Origin: Rutidosis leptorrhynchoides
Taxonomy: Eukaryota > Streptophyta > Magnoliopsida > Asterales > Asteraceae
Assembly (NCBI RefSeq): GCF_046630445.1
Contig: NC_092335.1
Coordinates: forward strand, 315,752,501 to 315,816,500
Direction: 5' to 3'
DNA: 64,000 bases
In this document: positions 11,376-25,160 of the stretch, piece after piece
Layout of the letters: every line of letters begins with the position of its first letter
How positions within the stretch are numbered: position 1 is the stretch's first letter
Program-made: the position numbers and the translations under genes
The notes under the pieces: generated by a model
The model's input: only the letters and a program-made list of their open reading frames with translations
Database searches by the model: none
What the model was told of the DNA's origin: nothing

Positions 11376-14299
11376 TTACCCACCCGTTAAAGAAAATTTC
11401 GTCCCGAAATTTTGAGAATGACCAAAAACGGTACCGAATTTGAAAAAGAAGGGGCGTATCAAAATTTCGAGAGACTCGTGGACTCAGAAGTGAGCTATTT
11501 ACCTTGAAAGGTACTTGGGCGTATCCAAGTAAGAATAGGTAGATGTCATTAATTAAGTCTCTTGACCTTAAGATTAACAAATTGATTTTGTTTCTTGTTA
11601 ACATGAATATGTCATCTGAATAAATATCCACAAAAGGAAAGGTGATGTTTTTAGCCTTACAGGCATCTTCAGTAAGCTGCATGCATGAAATGCATCATGA
11701 ATGTTACCAACTCATCTAAAACATTGAGCGCTTATGTTACAATACAAAGCTGACAGGTAGAATGGAAAACATGGTGATCACAACCATGCTATAAGGATTT
11801 TTACTAACCCCTTAATTTTGGAAGGAGACCATAGGCATAAAGAACCCGATATTTAAGAAATGTTTCATTTAAATAAATGAATTGGAATTTTAGCTGAGAG
11901 TGACTAATCAGACTTACATGCAATGCAAGCCATAATTATTTATAGTATCTTCAGGACAGTTTGAACGAACAATGAAAGATATCACCCAGTTTAACATACT
12001 GCATGTGAACTTATCCTGGGATAGAATGAAAGCACAGTTCCATAATGTAACTATATGCTTTCAGTTACATGTTGAAATTAGGGTTAACATTGACTACAAC
12101 ATATAGTTGCAACCAACGAAGGAAGAAATATATAGAGTAACCACATCAGTGTTATAGATATTTTAAGCACTCCCTTCCAAGAGGATAACAAGATTCATAG
12201 GTTTTTAAAGTATTTTACATTACATTTCTGAAAGAAAATCGCATGAAAGGTGTGATCTTTGAACGAGAGTGAACTCTTCGTACCACGAACGAGTTGATCT
12301 GAATTTATCCTTATACTTCAGGGGATGCGCGGATGAGAAGATACGTGAACCCTTGGTCATAAAGAATGGTTTACTCCAAGTGAAAAGAATCTCAAAAATG
12401 ATTTCTTGTACCTCAACATACTGATTCATATAGAGGATGTTTACGAGGGTGTTGCGATTAGCCGTGAAATATTGAGAGTATAAACCCACCTAGTGCCTTT
12501 CCTACCATAGGGTGACCACTGAGTGTACCTCAGAAAACTGATTTACCGGCCCGTGTTTTTGCCATGTCTAACCTTAAAAGGAACATTTTATGAGCGCAAA
12601 GACTTCCTAACAAGTTTTATAAAACTGCCATCCAAAGTGGCTCAAGGGTTTTTAACAAAGATCTTTATGGTAAGCTTCATCCCTAAACGGAGGACGAGAA
12701 GAAGTATGATCTATACATGGTGTAGACTAATACGAAAACCTTTAATAAAATCAACCAAGGAAGTTTTGAAAAACCTTTAAACATTTGATGTGACAACATA
12801 AACGGAACGAAGTTCTTAGTAAATTTAGAAGTATGTACAACGTGTACCATTTTGCACAAAACTATTTGACTTAAGTAAAACAACTCAATAAAGGAGCGAT
12901 TTTTAAATAATTTGAAGGTATAACTTAGTATGTACTAGCCAAAATAAGTAAAGGTAAATTTATTAACTTAATTATATAAATACATATATGATTTCATAAA
13001 TCGCATAAGTGACAGAATTTTTTTTTTATTACCTTCATTTGTCCATAAATCTCGTGAGGACCGCACAAATAAACAACATGTAAAAATTTTGATAAACATA
13101 GTTTTTCGTATTTCAGAGGTTACGAGTTGAAAAAGATCGAGTGAAAATTCTTTGAATCATCGGGTGACATGTCACTAGGTAATGAAAACTAATGAATTAA
13201 ATATAGTTTTGATAATTATCAGGATATAAGTCTTTGGGCCAAAAATGTTCACGTGTGAAGCCGTTGCTAAAAAAAGTGAGGTATGAAGGGTAGAGCATGA
13301 AGATGAGAAGTTAATCGCTTCTTGACTTTACAAAATACCAAACAGGTTATGACTAATATTAAAGTCAGAATACTGGTGGTGTTAATATCACTAAATGAGA
13401 ATCTTTTAGAATAAGTCAGGACTTAGAGTTATGTAAGAAAGAGCATCGTTCTAACAGGTGTGGCAAATAAGATCCCTGGGGTAACGCAATAATCTTGAAT
13501 GGTTTAATTGTTAGTGGATGCCTGAAGGCTCTGCATGACATGGCAGTAAGTGCCTTTATCACACACACACCCACATAAATCCCTTGATTTCGATGGTTGT
13601 AAAGTCTTCATGATGACTTGGATACAAATAACACGAAAAATTTTATATAACAAGCAACGAAAATTTTATGGAAATCGTTTAAGGTAACAATGTAAGAAAA
13701 TAAACGAAGTTCTTAGTAAACTAGAGTTATGTACAACATGTACTATTCTAAGTAAAATATCTTTTGAATAAAAGAATTGATTTGTAAAAGTGAAAGTAAA
13801 ATTTCATATGTACTAGTCAAAAATAAGTAATTATTTACTTTATTATATATAACATATACGGTTTCTAAAATTTGTACGAATGGCAAATAAAATAAATTTA
13901 TTTTTTTATAAAACTTCGAGAGGATCGCACAGTAAAATAGTGTGTGTAAACTTTTGGCAGACAAAATTTTTATATTTTGGAGGTTACAAGTTGGATGAGA
14001 ATCGAGTAAAAGATTTTTGAAAATTTCGGGTGATATTTGAGCAACAGTGTCACGAGGTAATGAAAACTATTGAATTTAAATGTGGTTGATGACTATTAGT
14101 AGGGCATAAGTCCTTCAACCAAAAATGCTTAAGTGTGAAGCTGTTGCTTATAAGTGAGATACGAATGGGAGAGTATGAGGATGAGAATTAACAACCCATT
14201 GATTTTGGAAAATTTTGAACTGGTATGACTAATATCAAAGTAAGAAGGATGATGGTGTGATTATCATCAAATAAGAAATATTTCAGAATAAGTTAGGAT
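11376..14299 (-). other. 3' internal part of element E (non-coding, duplicated)
   Basis: Lies between the integrase remnant and the 3' LTR. The bases just inside the LTR (11376-11470) fit the tail of a gypsy element. No domain is recognisable in the short open frames (11371-11682, 12220-12489, 12683-12883). The main structure is a diverged direct duplication described separately. Confidence 0.5.
12782..13440. repeat. Direct duplication, copy 1
   Basis: Matches 13683-14315 in the same order. Shared landmarks are GAAGTTCTTAGTAAA, ATGTACAAC, GAGGTTAC and GTGTGAAGC. Offset is about 0.9 kb. Many substitutions and small indels indicate an old duplication inside E. Confidence 0.7.
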
Positions 14300-14315
14300 T
14301 TAGAGTCTCATAAGA
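13683..14315. repeat. Direct duplication, copy 2
   Basis: Diverged second copy of 12782-13440. Its end abuts the integrase remnant. Confidence 0.7.
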
Positions 14316-14873
14316 ATGAGTATCAAATAAGATTCTTGGGTAGTTTTTAATATAGAATTTAAATTGCTGAAGTGGCGGGGTACAATTTCATTTATGTATC
14401 GTTGTGCAAGTTTGTCCATTGTATCGGTTTCTTTCATGGTTAGAAAGTGAGCGGTTTTGGTGAGACGGTCAACAATAACCCAGATAGTGTCATAACCGCC
14501 TACCGTTTTCGGTAGCTTCGTGATGAAATCCATTGTTATTTCTTCCCATTTCCATTGTGGGATTTCGGGTTGTTGAAGTAACCCAGATGGCTTTTGGTGT
14601 TCGGCTTTGACTTTGGAACAAGTCAGACACTTCCCAACATAAGTAGCAATGTCCTTTTCTCATGACCTCTTGTGCCTTCATGCAACTAATAATGTTTAGC
14701 TTCGGGATATTCCTCTCTCCGTAAACTATTAATGGCTCACCATTCTCGCTAGGTACACAAATAATCTTCTCACTATAAATAACCTTCGCTTTCATCCTTG
14801 AAAGCCAGTCCGTTTCAACTATTTCATTAAAGCTTCCTAACTTGATGAGTATTAGGTTAATCCTAAAGTCCAT
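14300..14873 (-). pseudogene. Element E protease-integrase remnant (RT deleted)
   Basis: From right to left, 14652-14873 encodes the C-terminal part of a gypsy protease (ETDWLSRMKAKVIYSEK, then GEPLIVYGER and [14 protein letters not shown]). At about 14650 it jumps with a frame change into integrase: [20 protein letters not shown] (zinc-finger end and linker), then [14 protein letters not shown] with the first catalytic Asp, then [17 protein letters not shown]. The second catalytic Asp region is gone after EIVPRH. All of reverse transcriptase and RNase H is missing. The minus orientation agrees with the E primer site at 49924-49935. Confidence 0.85.
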
Positions 14874-16282
14874 TCCAACTCTTACATCAAGCTTTCCAAA
14901 TTGATGGGTGTTAGGTTAATCTTAAGGTTCATTCCAACCAAATCTTATTATACTACCGTGAAAAATTCTACCAATCTTCTCAAATAACATCTGCTTGTGC
15001 GTAGGTAACTAATTCTTTCCAACTACTACTTTAAAACTTTCAAATTTTGTTAACATGAGGTCATCTCCAAATGACCCTCCTGTTAATTTTAAGGTACTAC
15101 CTTAAATTATTCCTCTATCTCTGCCAGCTTACCATTAGCTTGTCCTATAGAATACTTAACTCTCATGGTTGTTAATAGCTTATTAGTCATAACACTAAGG
15201 TTCTTATATATAAGGTTTCTATCACTCTAGTATTAAACAACTTCGAGACAATAAAACGTTGTGACGAAACGTACCCTAACTAAAATCAGGATCTATGCGA
15301 GTCTCATATCTGAGATAACGATTGCTCTACTGCAAGTAAGTCCAAAGTTTTTCCTATTTGAGAACCCTTTTTCCTTAAGTGTCAAGGGTGTCTATATCTA
15401 TAACAAATTTTCGGGTTATCAATTCTGCAATCTAGGCCCTCCTTGTACAGTATCTGGGCTACGTGGTTATTCTTTCCCCACCTCTAACAGACCATAATGC
15501 GTATACCCAAGTGGTTCCTACCAAAATTTTCTTTGAATCACTTCATATTCCTTATGTAGTAACATTGGAACGTTTGCATGATTTACTTCAATATAATCAC
15601 GCTGGACGGGTGTCATTATATTGTACTAAATCCTACGTTCATTCCAATATCACTCCATATGGTCAATGTAACGGAATCACTTCAAGTTCTACTCAATTTT
15701 ATCTAACGGTGCTTTATCTATGCTATCTCAAAACAAAATCTATATAATTAATCTCACGGTTTCTCGGTGTGGGTGCGTAGGTTTCGTAGGTCATGCATCA
15801 ATGCCTAAATGTCCCGAAATTTTCTTCAAAATGTTCGGGTTCAGGTAATGTCGTTAGGTTCCTTTCTAGAAATTCAATCTGGGTCTCGTGTCGAGTTGTA
15901 CGTGTAGCAAGTAGTAATACGATATGTCTTGAGGCGACTACCAAGTCTTTGGGTATGGCTGAGCATCAGTGGAAGACACTATGACCTTGTGAAATGAGAT
16001 GCCTTCCAGACTTCTCCAATGCCTAAAAGTGTTAGGGACCTAAGTCCAGAAGTGTTGTTAGTTCGTCGAGTAGTGGTGAAGAATGAAAGAGATAAGTGAC
16101 GGTCATGAAAGCGTACGGGATACGGGTCAACTTGCGGAAACTGAACAACCTTCTAATGTTCATACATTGTACGTGGATAATTAGGGTGAGCTCGGGGGGT
16201 TGGGCAAGGTGCAGTTACTCTGAGAAGTCCTCGCATATCTCCTCCTATGAGGATCAGCTTTAGTGAGCGTGTAATCCGAGGG
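14874..16282 (-). other. Degenerate internal region of E left of the A insertion
   Basis: Expected to hold the rest of E gag and protease, read right to left. I recognise nothing convincing. The open frames at 15261-15497, 15463-15747 and 15793-15984 are on the plus strand and lack domains. E resumes at 49516 after element A. Confidence 0.4.
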
Positions 16283-17197
16283 GTACTTGTTACGACCCAG
16301 AAATTTTCGATCAAATTCAAACTTTAATCTTTATATATTCCTGACACGATAAGCAAAGTTTGTAAGTTGAATCGCAAGAATTTTAAACTGTGTTCATACA
16401 CTCATTTAACCTCGACCAAATTCCAATGATTCACGAACCATTATATGAACGAATATGATTATATAGGTATATGTGTATATATTATAACTTGAAAACATTA
16501 ACAAAAGTATTAGACATATAATACTTTACATAAACGTATTTGTTTCAAAATATATTCTAATAATTATCGACGGAATTAAAAGATAATATCAAATGATTGA
16601 ATTATCAGATACATTGAATTATGGCTGCGAGTCCCTATTAGGAGATCCACTTTGATTTAGAAAACCTTTCCTTTCTAACCATATTCGGAAAATGGTAAAA
16701 TGATTTTTTTTACAAATAAGAACAATGTGTCAAATATCGAGAGTTAGACAAAAGCTGGTGGAAGACTAAATTACATAATAATCAATTGATGTAATTTTCA
16801 ACTATACGAAAACGGTTTTCGATATAATAGAACTTTTTTATTTAAAATATCTTTGATTAAATAAACCTAGGTTGGAATTTTGGTTGTTATATATATAAAT
16901 AACTTTCAACGTGTATTTAAAATGTGTTCATTAAATATATATGTTTTCAAATTAATTTAGTACACGATAGTAACTCTCGTTTAGTAATGCACTTGTATTT
17001 AAAAAGTTAGTACATAAATGAATTGTATCTATTTAATTTTTCAAATGAAAACGTTACGAGTTATAATATTTTTCTAAACGATTTTAAAACGAACTTTGAA
17101 ATATAATTAGTTTTGAAGAAAAAAAACTAAATATTATATCATTAGATAAATATTTCAAACATATATATTATGTATAAATTTACAATTTTAAATAAAA

Positions 17198-17302
<105 letters not shown>

Positions 17303-17619
17303 CTTAGTCATAAAACGTCCTGATTTAAACTAATATATTTTGACAAACAACGAGCCACTGATTTATAGAAGCAAAAGAACACAATGCTAAATTTTATAAG
17401 TTACATTTATTATAAGATAATTTATTGATGAGTAAGTCAAATTATTAATAAGAGTACACGTCGCGTAACATAAAAGGCTAGTTTTCTAAGCGTACGAAAA
17501 TGCGTTCGAGAAACCGGAACCGAGACATGAGTCATGTGACAACGTCCGTGTCATTTGGGTAAAAATTATACTTTTACCATGCTCGTAAATTTAATATATT
17601 ATATAAATAATTACTAGAT

Positions 17620-17729
<110 letters not shown>

Positions 17730-17777
17730 TATAAGTGTCGGCAGTTTTAATTGGAGAACATGAGCTGGCCAAAGAGA

Positions 17778-17825
17778 CCATGCGATCGCATGGACCCAAG
17801 GCACATAAACCATGCGATCGCATGG
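17778..17825. promoter_or_regulatory. Twin 16-bp palindromes in A U3
   Basis: Two perfect copies of CCATGCGATCGCATGG start 32 bp apart, 25-70 bp before the TATA-like CTTTAAAA. The pair is kept in the 3' LTR (46736-46783, first copy with one change) and in F (53396-53443). The position suggests a protein-binding element of the LTR promoter. This is inference. Confidence 0.6.
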
Positions 17826-18520
17826 CTATGTGGGAAGTGTTCAATTGCTTTAAAAACTTGTTCGTTCTCATTTCTGATTCATTTCATCCAACACACGCAC
17901 ACATACACTTACATATTATTATTATTTATATTATTATTATTAATATTAAGATTATTAATATTAATCTCATTATTATTATAATTAGTATTAGTAGGAGTGA
18001 TATTATTATTATTTATACATAAAATACTACGACGAGGTTCTCCTCGTGTGATTTCAAAATGAGTTTTTCGAGTGGGATAGGGCTAAGGAAATTATGGGTT
18101 ATAGCTATGGAGGTGATGGGTAATGTTCGAGGGTATGCTCGTGAGGTCAATCTAGTGTTTATCGTCTCCGTTGCGTTTACGTACATTTCCTACAATATTG
18201 AATCTCAATATTCATAATTTAACTTTTATATATTAATAGTGTATCCCTGACTAGTACTCGAGTATTTAGGATTATGCATGCTTGTACTTTTGATATTGTC
18301 ATTAGATAGGTTATGGTGAATCCTGAATTAGTTACATATGCGGTTGAGATAAGGTATAAGATATGCATGTCGTTGGAAAGCTAGCGAAAAACTAAGAACT
18401 TTTCATTTAGATATCGAATGGTTTCGATGAACGGATTAGAAGTTATAGTCAATTGAATTTTTGTATTATTATTAAAAAAATGATTATTATTATCGTCGTT
18501 ATAGTTTTTTGTATCTTATT

Positions 18521-18521
<1 letters not shown>

Positions 18522-18579
<58 letters not shown>

Positions 18580-18580
18580 C
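18522..18580. repeat. (ATT)n microsatellite
   Basis: About 20 units. Counterpart in the 3' LTR at 47511-47579. Confidence 0.95.
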
Positions 18581-20519
18581 ATTATCAATAAAAAGTATTA
18601 TTATTAAAAATTGTTATTTTTACTATTATTAATATCGTTAAAGTTATAATTAGTATTATTATTATTATTATTATCCTTAAAATAGTTATTAGTATTAATA
18701 TTATCATAATATTTATTATTATTAGTATTATTATAATTATAACTAATATTAGTAACACTTAATTATTATGATTACTATTATTATCATTAAAATAAACGCG
18801 ATATAAAAGACGATTAAAAGCTATCAAATGAATCGATTAGGAAATAAAGAGTATGAGTATCATGATGAAATTAAAATATTATAAGATATTGATTTAGATA
18901 AAATTATCGTTCTTATTATTTTTATCATTACTATTATTATTAAAAGTATCGTTAGTATTAAAACTATCATTTTAAAAAAAATTATCATTTTAATAAAAAT
19001 GTCATTGTTAGTATAAAATATCATTATTATTATCATTTTAAATAGAATTATTATTTTAAAGTTAATATTAAAAAGTATCGTAAATATTAAAGTTATCATA
19101 ATTAGAATTATCATTTTATCATAATGTCATTTTTAGTAAATATAAATATTGATATTTTTATTAATAGAATAATAATAATTATTATTACAAAATAATACAA
19201 CTTTTACTTATTATTATTATCAATGTTATTTTATCAAATAAATATGTAATACAAATAATATAATTACCTTAATAAAACCTATCATAATATTTTTATGATG
19301 TTAAATGAAATTTATAAATTTTATTACTTAAGATATATAAAAGTATATTTTATATAAAATTTTATTTATTAATAAATGAAATATATTATTTACTCTAATA
19401 GATCTTTTAAAAATATTTAAAAATATAAAAATGACGATATTTAAACTATATATTAATTATGTATAGATTTTGGAAATCATTTTGAGACAAATTGACTTTT
19501 GTTGACCTTTTCATATTAGTCTCGAGCATTAGGATTGTGATATACCATGATTTGACCTAATTTGTTAGACAAATATTGACCAACACATAAATATATATAA
19601 TTAATTTAGGTTCGTGGATCCGAGGCCAACCTTGCACTTGTTCAATGACGTTATATGTATTTTTACTACGATATACAGTATGGTGAGTTTCATTTGCCTT
19701 TTTACCCTTTATATTTTTAGGCTGAGAATACATGCGAATTTTTATAAATGTTTTACGAAATAGACACAAGTAAGCGAAACTACATTATATGGTTGAATGA
19801 TCGAAGCCTAATATACCCCTTTTGCTTGGTAGCCTAAAAATTAGGGAACATCACTAATTTTGAGAATTAGTGCACCCCTAATTGACGCGAATCCTAAAGA
19901 TAGATCTATCAGGCTTAACAAACCCCATCCAAAGTACTGAATGCTTTAGTACTTCGAGTTTTTATATCATGTCTGATAGATGTCCCATAATGATGGGGAT
20001 ATTCTTATATGCATCTTGTTAATGTCGGTTATCAGGTGTTCAATCCATATGAATGATTTTGTCGCTATGCATGGGACGTATATTTAAGAGAAATGCAAAT
20101 GAAATTCTTGTGGTCTATTAAAATGATGGAAATGAATGATTATGATAAACTAATGAACTCACCAACCTTTTGGTTGACACTTTAAAGCATGTTTATTCTC
20201 ATGTATTAAAGAAATCTTCCGCTATGCATTAGCACATTTTAAAGATATTACTTGGAATCATTCATGGCATATTTCAAAAGACGTTGCATTCAAGTCGTTG
20301 AGTTCAGTAAAGATTATGATTAAGTAAATGACAGATTAGATCATTTATAGATAGATATTATGAAATGGTATGCATGCTTGTCAACTTTCGATGTAATGAA
20401 AGTTTGTCTTTTAAAATGAATGCAATGTTGTAAAATGTATCATATAGAGGTCAAATACCTCGCGATGTAATCATATGTTATTGTATTCATTCTAATGGAA
20501 TAGGATGGGTCTTTACATG

Positions 20520-20531
20520 TGGTATTAGAGC
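20520..20531 (+). promoter_or_regulatory. Primer-binding site of A (initiator tRNA-Met)
   Basis: Reads TGGTATTAGAGC, one base from the canonical TGGTATCAGAGC, two bases after the LTR end. Confidence 0.85.
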
Positions 20532-20858
20532 AGTGGTGTTAGCGAACCAGGTCTGCATTAGTGTGTCTAACTGATAAGTCGTTAGGATACATTAGTGAGT
20601 CTGGACTTCAACCGTGTCTGCATGTCAAAAGTTTTGCTTATCATTTCTAGTCAGAAATCATCTTTTTATCATCCTTAGGAAATTACCTGCTTATCATTAT
20701 TAGCCTAGACACGTCTTGCTACATTAATTGCATGAGTAGTGTATAGACAAAATTCATATCTTAGCGTATCTACTAAATCATATTTTATCGTATCTGTTAC
20801 TTTAAACTTTGCCTGATATATTCTGTAAATTCCTCCGTAATCTATAAATTTTTTTTTC

Positions 20859-20867
20859 TATATATAT
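20859..20867 (+). promoter_or_regulatory. Internal TATA box before the A ORF
   Basis: TATATATAT lies about 120 bp before the ATG at 20988, downstream of a conserved CTCCGTAAT stretch. Elements B (25463) and H (63021) have a TATA box in the same place, suggesting a promoter separate from the LTR. Confidence 0.5.
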
Positions 20868-20987
20868 GGATATTCTGTGTAATTAGAATACTATCCGATA
20901 GCCATAAAATCATTACATATCGAAAAATTCTTTATCCAATCGTACGAAATAGAATTCGTCATCAATTCAAGTCCCTCGGATTCTGAA

Positions 20988-21135
20988 ATGGAATCCCACT
21001 CAAGCTCCGAAAGTAGTGTGACCGGAATGGATCAACCAATCAGTCATCATCTATTCTGGATGAATTGGGGATGGGTTCGTAGCCTCCTCAATCATTGGAG
21101 ACAAGAAGAAGGAGATCCCTTCCATCCACCACATC
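20988..21135 (+). pseudogene. Unknown A-family protein, N-terminal part (interrupted by B)
   Basis: 49 codons from ATG, with the Ser-rich start and the Trp block FWMNWGWVRSLLNHWRQEEG that matches the B and H proteins. Element B entered right after codon 49. The same frame resumes at 41441 and stays open to a TAA at 41650-41652, so the ORF was readable when B landed. Function unknown. See the H copy for the full-length description. Confidence 0.8.
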
Positions 21136-22186
21136 TGTGATGACCCGGGAATTTCCGACCAAATTTAAACTTGAATCTTATATGGTTTTGACACGATAAG
21201 CAAAGTCTGTAGTGTTGAAGTCTCAAAACCTTTGAACTGTATTCATATATACATTTGACCTTTGACTAATCCCGACGATTCACAAACAATTATTTGTAAA
21301 TAAATATGTATATATACATAAATGTATTATATATAATAATTTGATATTATAAATTATAATTTAAACATTTAAAAATTAAATATGTAAAATAAGATATAAT
21401 TTAAATCATTATAATTATAATTATAATTATAAATATGTAAAAATTAAATATGTAAAATAAGATATAAAATCATTATGTTGTACTTAAAATGAATTCATAT
21501 ATATATGTATGATTTCTATAGATAATTATTATAATATGTATATATGTAAGAATTTATTACTCAATGTAAGCTACTATATATATAATTATTAAATACTACA
21601 TAATTAATAAATTGTATATATAAAGTGTAAATACAAGTTAAGAATATAGTCGATATAATAACCATGTTATTACTTTCATTATAATACTAACACTAATATC
21701 AAAATCAATATCAGTTATATATATATATATATATATATATTAATTGTAATCTAAATATTATCAGTTATTATAATTGTTATCATTATGTATTTGTATTATA
21801 ATTATTGTTGGTATAACTATTATTTAGAATTATAAATATTATGATTATTATTATTATTTCCATTATGATTAAAAAAAATAAATATTGATATTAATATTAA
21901 TATCAGTACCACTAATATTACCATATAATATATATAAATATAAAGTTTAATATATTTAATTACTATTAAAATAACTAATATTATTATTATCATTACCAAT
22001 ATCATTATTATTATAACTAGTAGTGAAATTATAATTTTAGTTATATGATTAATATTAGTAATATTATTAAATATTATTATTTCCATTTCCATTAAGTAAT
22101 ACTAATACTATTACTATTATTGTAATTGCGATTATAAGAAAATAATACAACCTATTGCTTTTATCATTTATAATATTAGTAATACA

Positions 22187-22187
<1 letters not shown>

Positions 22188-22276
<89 letters not shown>
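22188..22276. repeat. (ATT)n microsatellite
   Basis: About 30 units. The 3' LTR counterpart at 38433-38506 is shorter. Confidence 0.95.
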
Positions 22277-23186
22277 GGTGTTTCTATTTTTATTAATCAT
22301 TATTATTATTAATATAATTGTTATTATTATTAGTACCTTAAATTTATTATTATTCATAATATTAACATCCTTATTATAATTAATAAATTTATTAATTAAT
22401 AAAATTAAGTAAATATATATAAAAAGGATAAAAATTACGCGTACCACCTGTCTCCTATCTTTATCAGTATATTTTTTTTCTGTAATCTATCTGCTCGTGA
22501 CTCTATAGTCGATTTCCCACCATCTCAAGCTTACAAAAATCGATCAAGTCTATTTTTCTATTCCAATCATTCTATTACAACCATTATTATCAAATATAAA
22601 AAAAAAAGGAAACAGCTCGTTCATCTCTGTTACTCAACTCGTTAGTCAAAATTCGATTTTTAATCAATTTTCAAAAAAGTGTTAATGAGGTTTTATTAGG
22701 AATACTCTAAGTGATCTTTCTGCAAAATCTTATATTTCAATTCTTCCTAACAAGCTTCAATTTTGGAGTCAAAGTTTTTAGATTTAAAAGTCAAACTTTG
22801 TTCATCAAGTGAATTCGTGTTAATCGTTTCAATTCAAGTTAAATTAACAATTTATAAAGTTTTAGGGCGTGATTTGAAACACAATTTGTATTGGAAGATT
22901 TATCTAAAACGTTCTCAATTGTACAATCAATTTTCTTTATATATATGTTAACAGCGTCGAACAGAAGGTTGGTTCTTTTATATATATTTTTTTTATTTTT
23001 CATTTTTAATCTAGAATCCAAACTCATATATTTTACTGAATAATTATAAGCCTTTAAAAAATTCGATTCGTTATTTTGATAATATATAATCCTGGGCGAT
23101 GGGATTACAAGAGGAAGAAGAAGATATATGAAACAGAAAAACAAACGTATAAGTATATTTAAGTATCGATATCAAACAGAAATGCA

Positions 23187-23268
23187 GTGACAGATCAATG
23201 GTTAGGAGGTGGGGTGTGTTATCGAGAGGTCTCGGGTTCGAGCCCGGGCGTGGGCGTCTATTTTTTTT
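23187..23268 (+). other. tRNA-like (SINE-like) segment in the B LTR
   Basis: Holds a Pol III B box GGTTCGAGCC at 23235-23244 with a T-arm-like stem around it, an A-box-like TGGTTAGGAGG 36 bp upstream at 23199, and a terminator-like run of eight T at about 23261. This is the layout of a tRNA-derived SINE head. The second LTR has the same segment at 39439-39520, so it was present before B last moved. Real transcription is untested. Confidence 0.6.
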
Positions 23269-25148
23269 AAAGGCTCATTACATTGAGGTAGTTTTCTAAT
23301 ATATCTATTATTATGATTATCATTATTATTATTATTGTTATTATCATTGATTTTTGTTATTATTATGATAATTGTTATTATTTCATAAGAATTAGAAATA
23401 AAAATGTTATTATCATTTATCTAGGTAATAATATTATCATTAAGTATTATTATTATTATAGTTATTATTAGTATTATTACCAGTATTAGTATTATTATTA
23501 TTATTATTGTTAGTACTATATTTATTGTATTATATTGATTAATAGCATTAATATTATGAACCCGTTAACAACATTCATATTATGAACTTAATAATAAAAG
23601 TGATATGATAAATTATGGAAAATAGTTATAATTATAGGAATACAGGTGCAGTTATGAATACGATTATGAACACGAAGCTTATGATAAATCTAATTATTAT
23701 TATTAACATTGTTATTTTTATCATTATATTATTATAGTAAATTATCTTTTTACTAAAACTACCATTTATACTAAAATAAACATTGTTACTACTATTATTA
23801 CTACTATTATCACCACCATTATTATTATCATAAGTATCATTATTAGTATTATGACAAATATATATTTTTACATAAAAATACATTACAATAATATTAATAA
23901 TACATATCACTATATTTTTGTTAAAATGATAGTAACTAAGCTATATATAAAATGTAACAATTAATATATAAATATATGTTGTCATCATATATAAATCCTA
24001 ATATAATTTTTTATTATTAACATTTGTATATAGATATTCATATATAACAAATTAAGTATTTTAATACAATATTAACCAAATATATATTAATATAACTATA
24101 TTAATATTTTTATACAAAATGAATACATTTAATTAAATAATGAAGTATATATAAGTTACTAATATAAAAATTACATCACTAATAAAAATATATATATTTA
24201 TTCAATTACGATTATATATATATTAATGAATACACAAATGATATAGGTTCGTGAATCCGAGGCCAACCCTGCGTTGTACAAATTCGTCATATGTATTTTT
24301 ACTACAAAATACAGTATGGTAAGTTTCATTTGCCTTTTTACCCTTTATATTTTTGGCCTGAGAATACATGCGCAATTTTTTATAAATGTTTTACAAAATA
24401 GACACAAGTAATCGAAACTACATTATATGGTTGAATGATCGAAGCCGAATATGCCCCTTTTTGCTTGGTAGCCTAAGAATTAGGGAACATCACTAATTTT
24501 GAGAATTAGTGCACGCCTAATTGACGCGAATCCTAAAGATAGATCTATTGGGCCTAACGAGCCCCATCCAAAGTACCGGATGCTTTAGTACTTCGAATTC
24601 GTTTTTATCATGTCTGAAGGATTTCCCGGAATGATAGGGGATATTCTTATATGCATCTTGTTAATGTCGGTTACCAGGTGTTCAATCCATATGAATGATT
24701 TTTGTCTCTATGCATGGGGCGTTTATTTATGAGAAATAAAAAATGAAAATCTTGTAGTCTATTAAAATGATGGAAATGATTATTTATGTTAAACTAATGA
24801 ACTCACCAACCTTTTGGTTGACACTTAAAAGCATGTTTATTCTCGGGTATGAAAGAAATCTTCCACTATGCATTTGCTCATTTTAGAGATATTACTTGGA
24901 GTCATTCATGACATATTTCAAAAGACGTTGCATTCGAGTCATTGAGTTCATCAAGATTGTTACTAAGTCAATTATAGTTGGATATATTAGGAAATGGTAT
25001 GCATGCCATCAACTTTTGATGTAATGAAAGTTTGTCTTTTAAAAACGAATGCAATGTTTGTAAAATGTATCATATAGAGGTCAACTACCTCGCGATGTAA
25101 CCAAATGTAATGTATTCATCCAGATGGATTAGGACGGGTCGTTAGAGT

Positions 25149-25160
25149 TGGTATCAGAGC
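25149..25160 (+). promoter_or_regulatory. Primer-binding site of B (initiator tRNA-Met)
   Basis: TGGTATCAGAGC, a perfect match to the usual 12-base site, two bases after the LTR end. Confidence 0.92.

Larger units (their letters stand above)
21136..25146 (+). mobile_element. Element B, 5' LTR
   Basis: Matches 37375-41435 over its length. It contains (TA)n at 21716-21741, (ATT)n at 22188-22276 and a tRNA-like segment at 23187-23268. Its 3' third shares blocks with A, F and H, including TCACCAACCTTTTGGTTGAC, a short hairpin. The Asn- and Leu-run open frames here are (ATT)n translated. Confidence 0.93.

Noticed and set aside
15261..15984. Three plus-strand open frames in the E interior
   Set aside because: No domains, and opposite to the strand of E. 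Likely chance frames in degenerate sequence.
22067..22447. Asn-run and Leu-run open frames (also 22155-22379, 38336-38618)
   Set aside because: They are (ATT)n microsatellites read in different frames, with no domain and unequal length in the paired LTR.
23187..23268. A functional tRNA gene
   Set aside because: The A-to-B box spacing, the lack of a clear acceptor stem and anticodon arm, and its place inside both LTRs favour a SINE-like relic.
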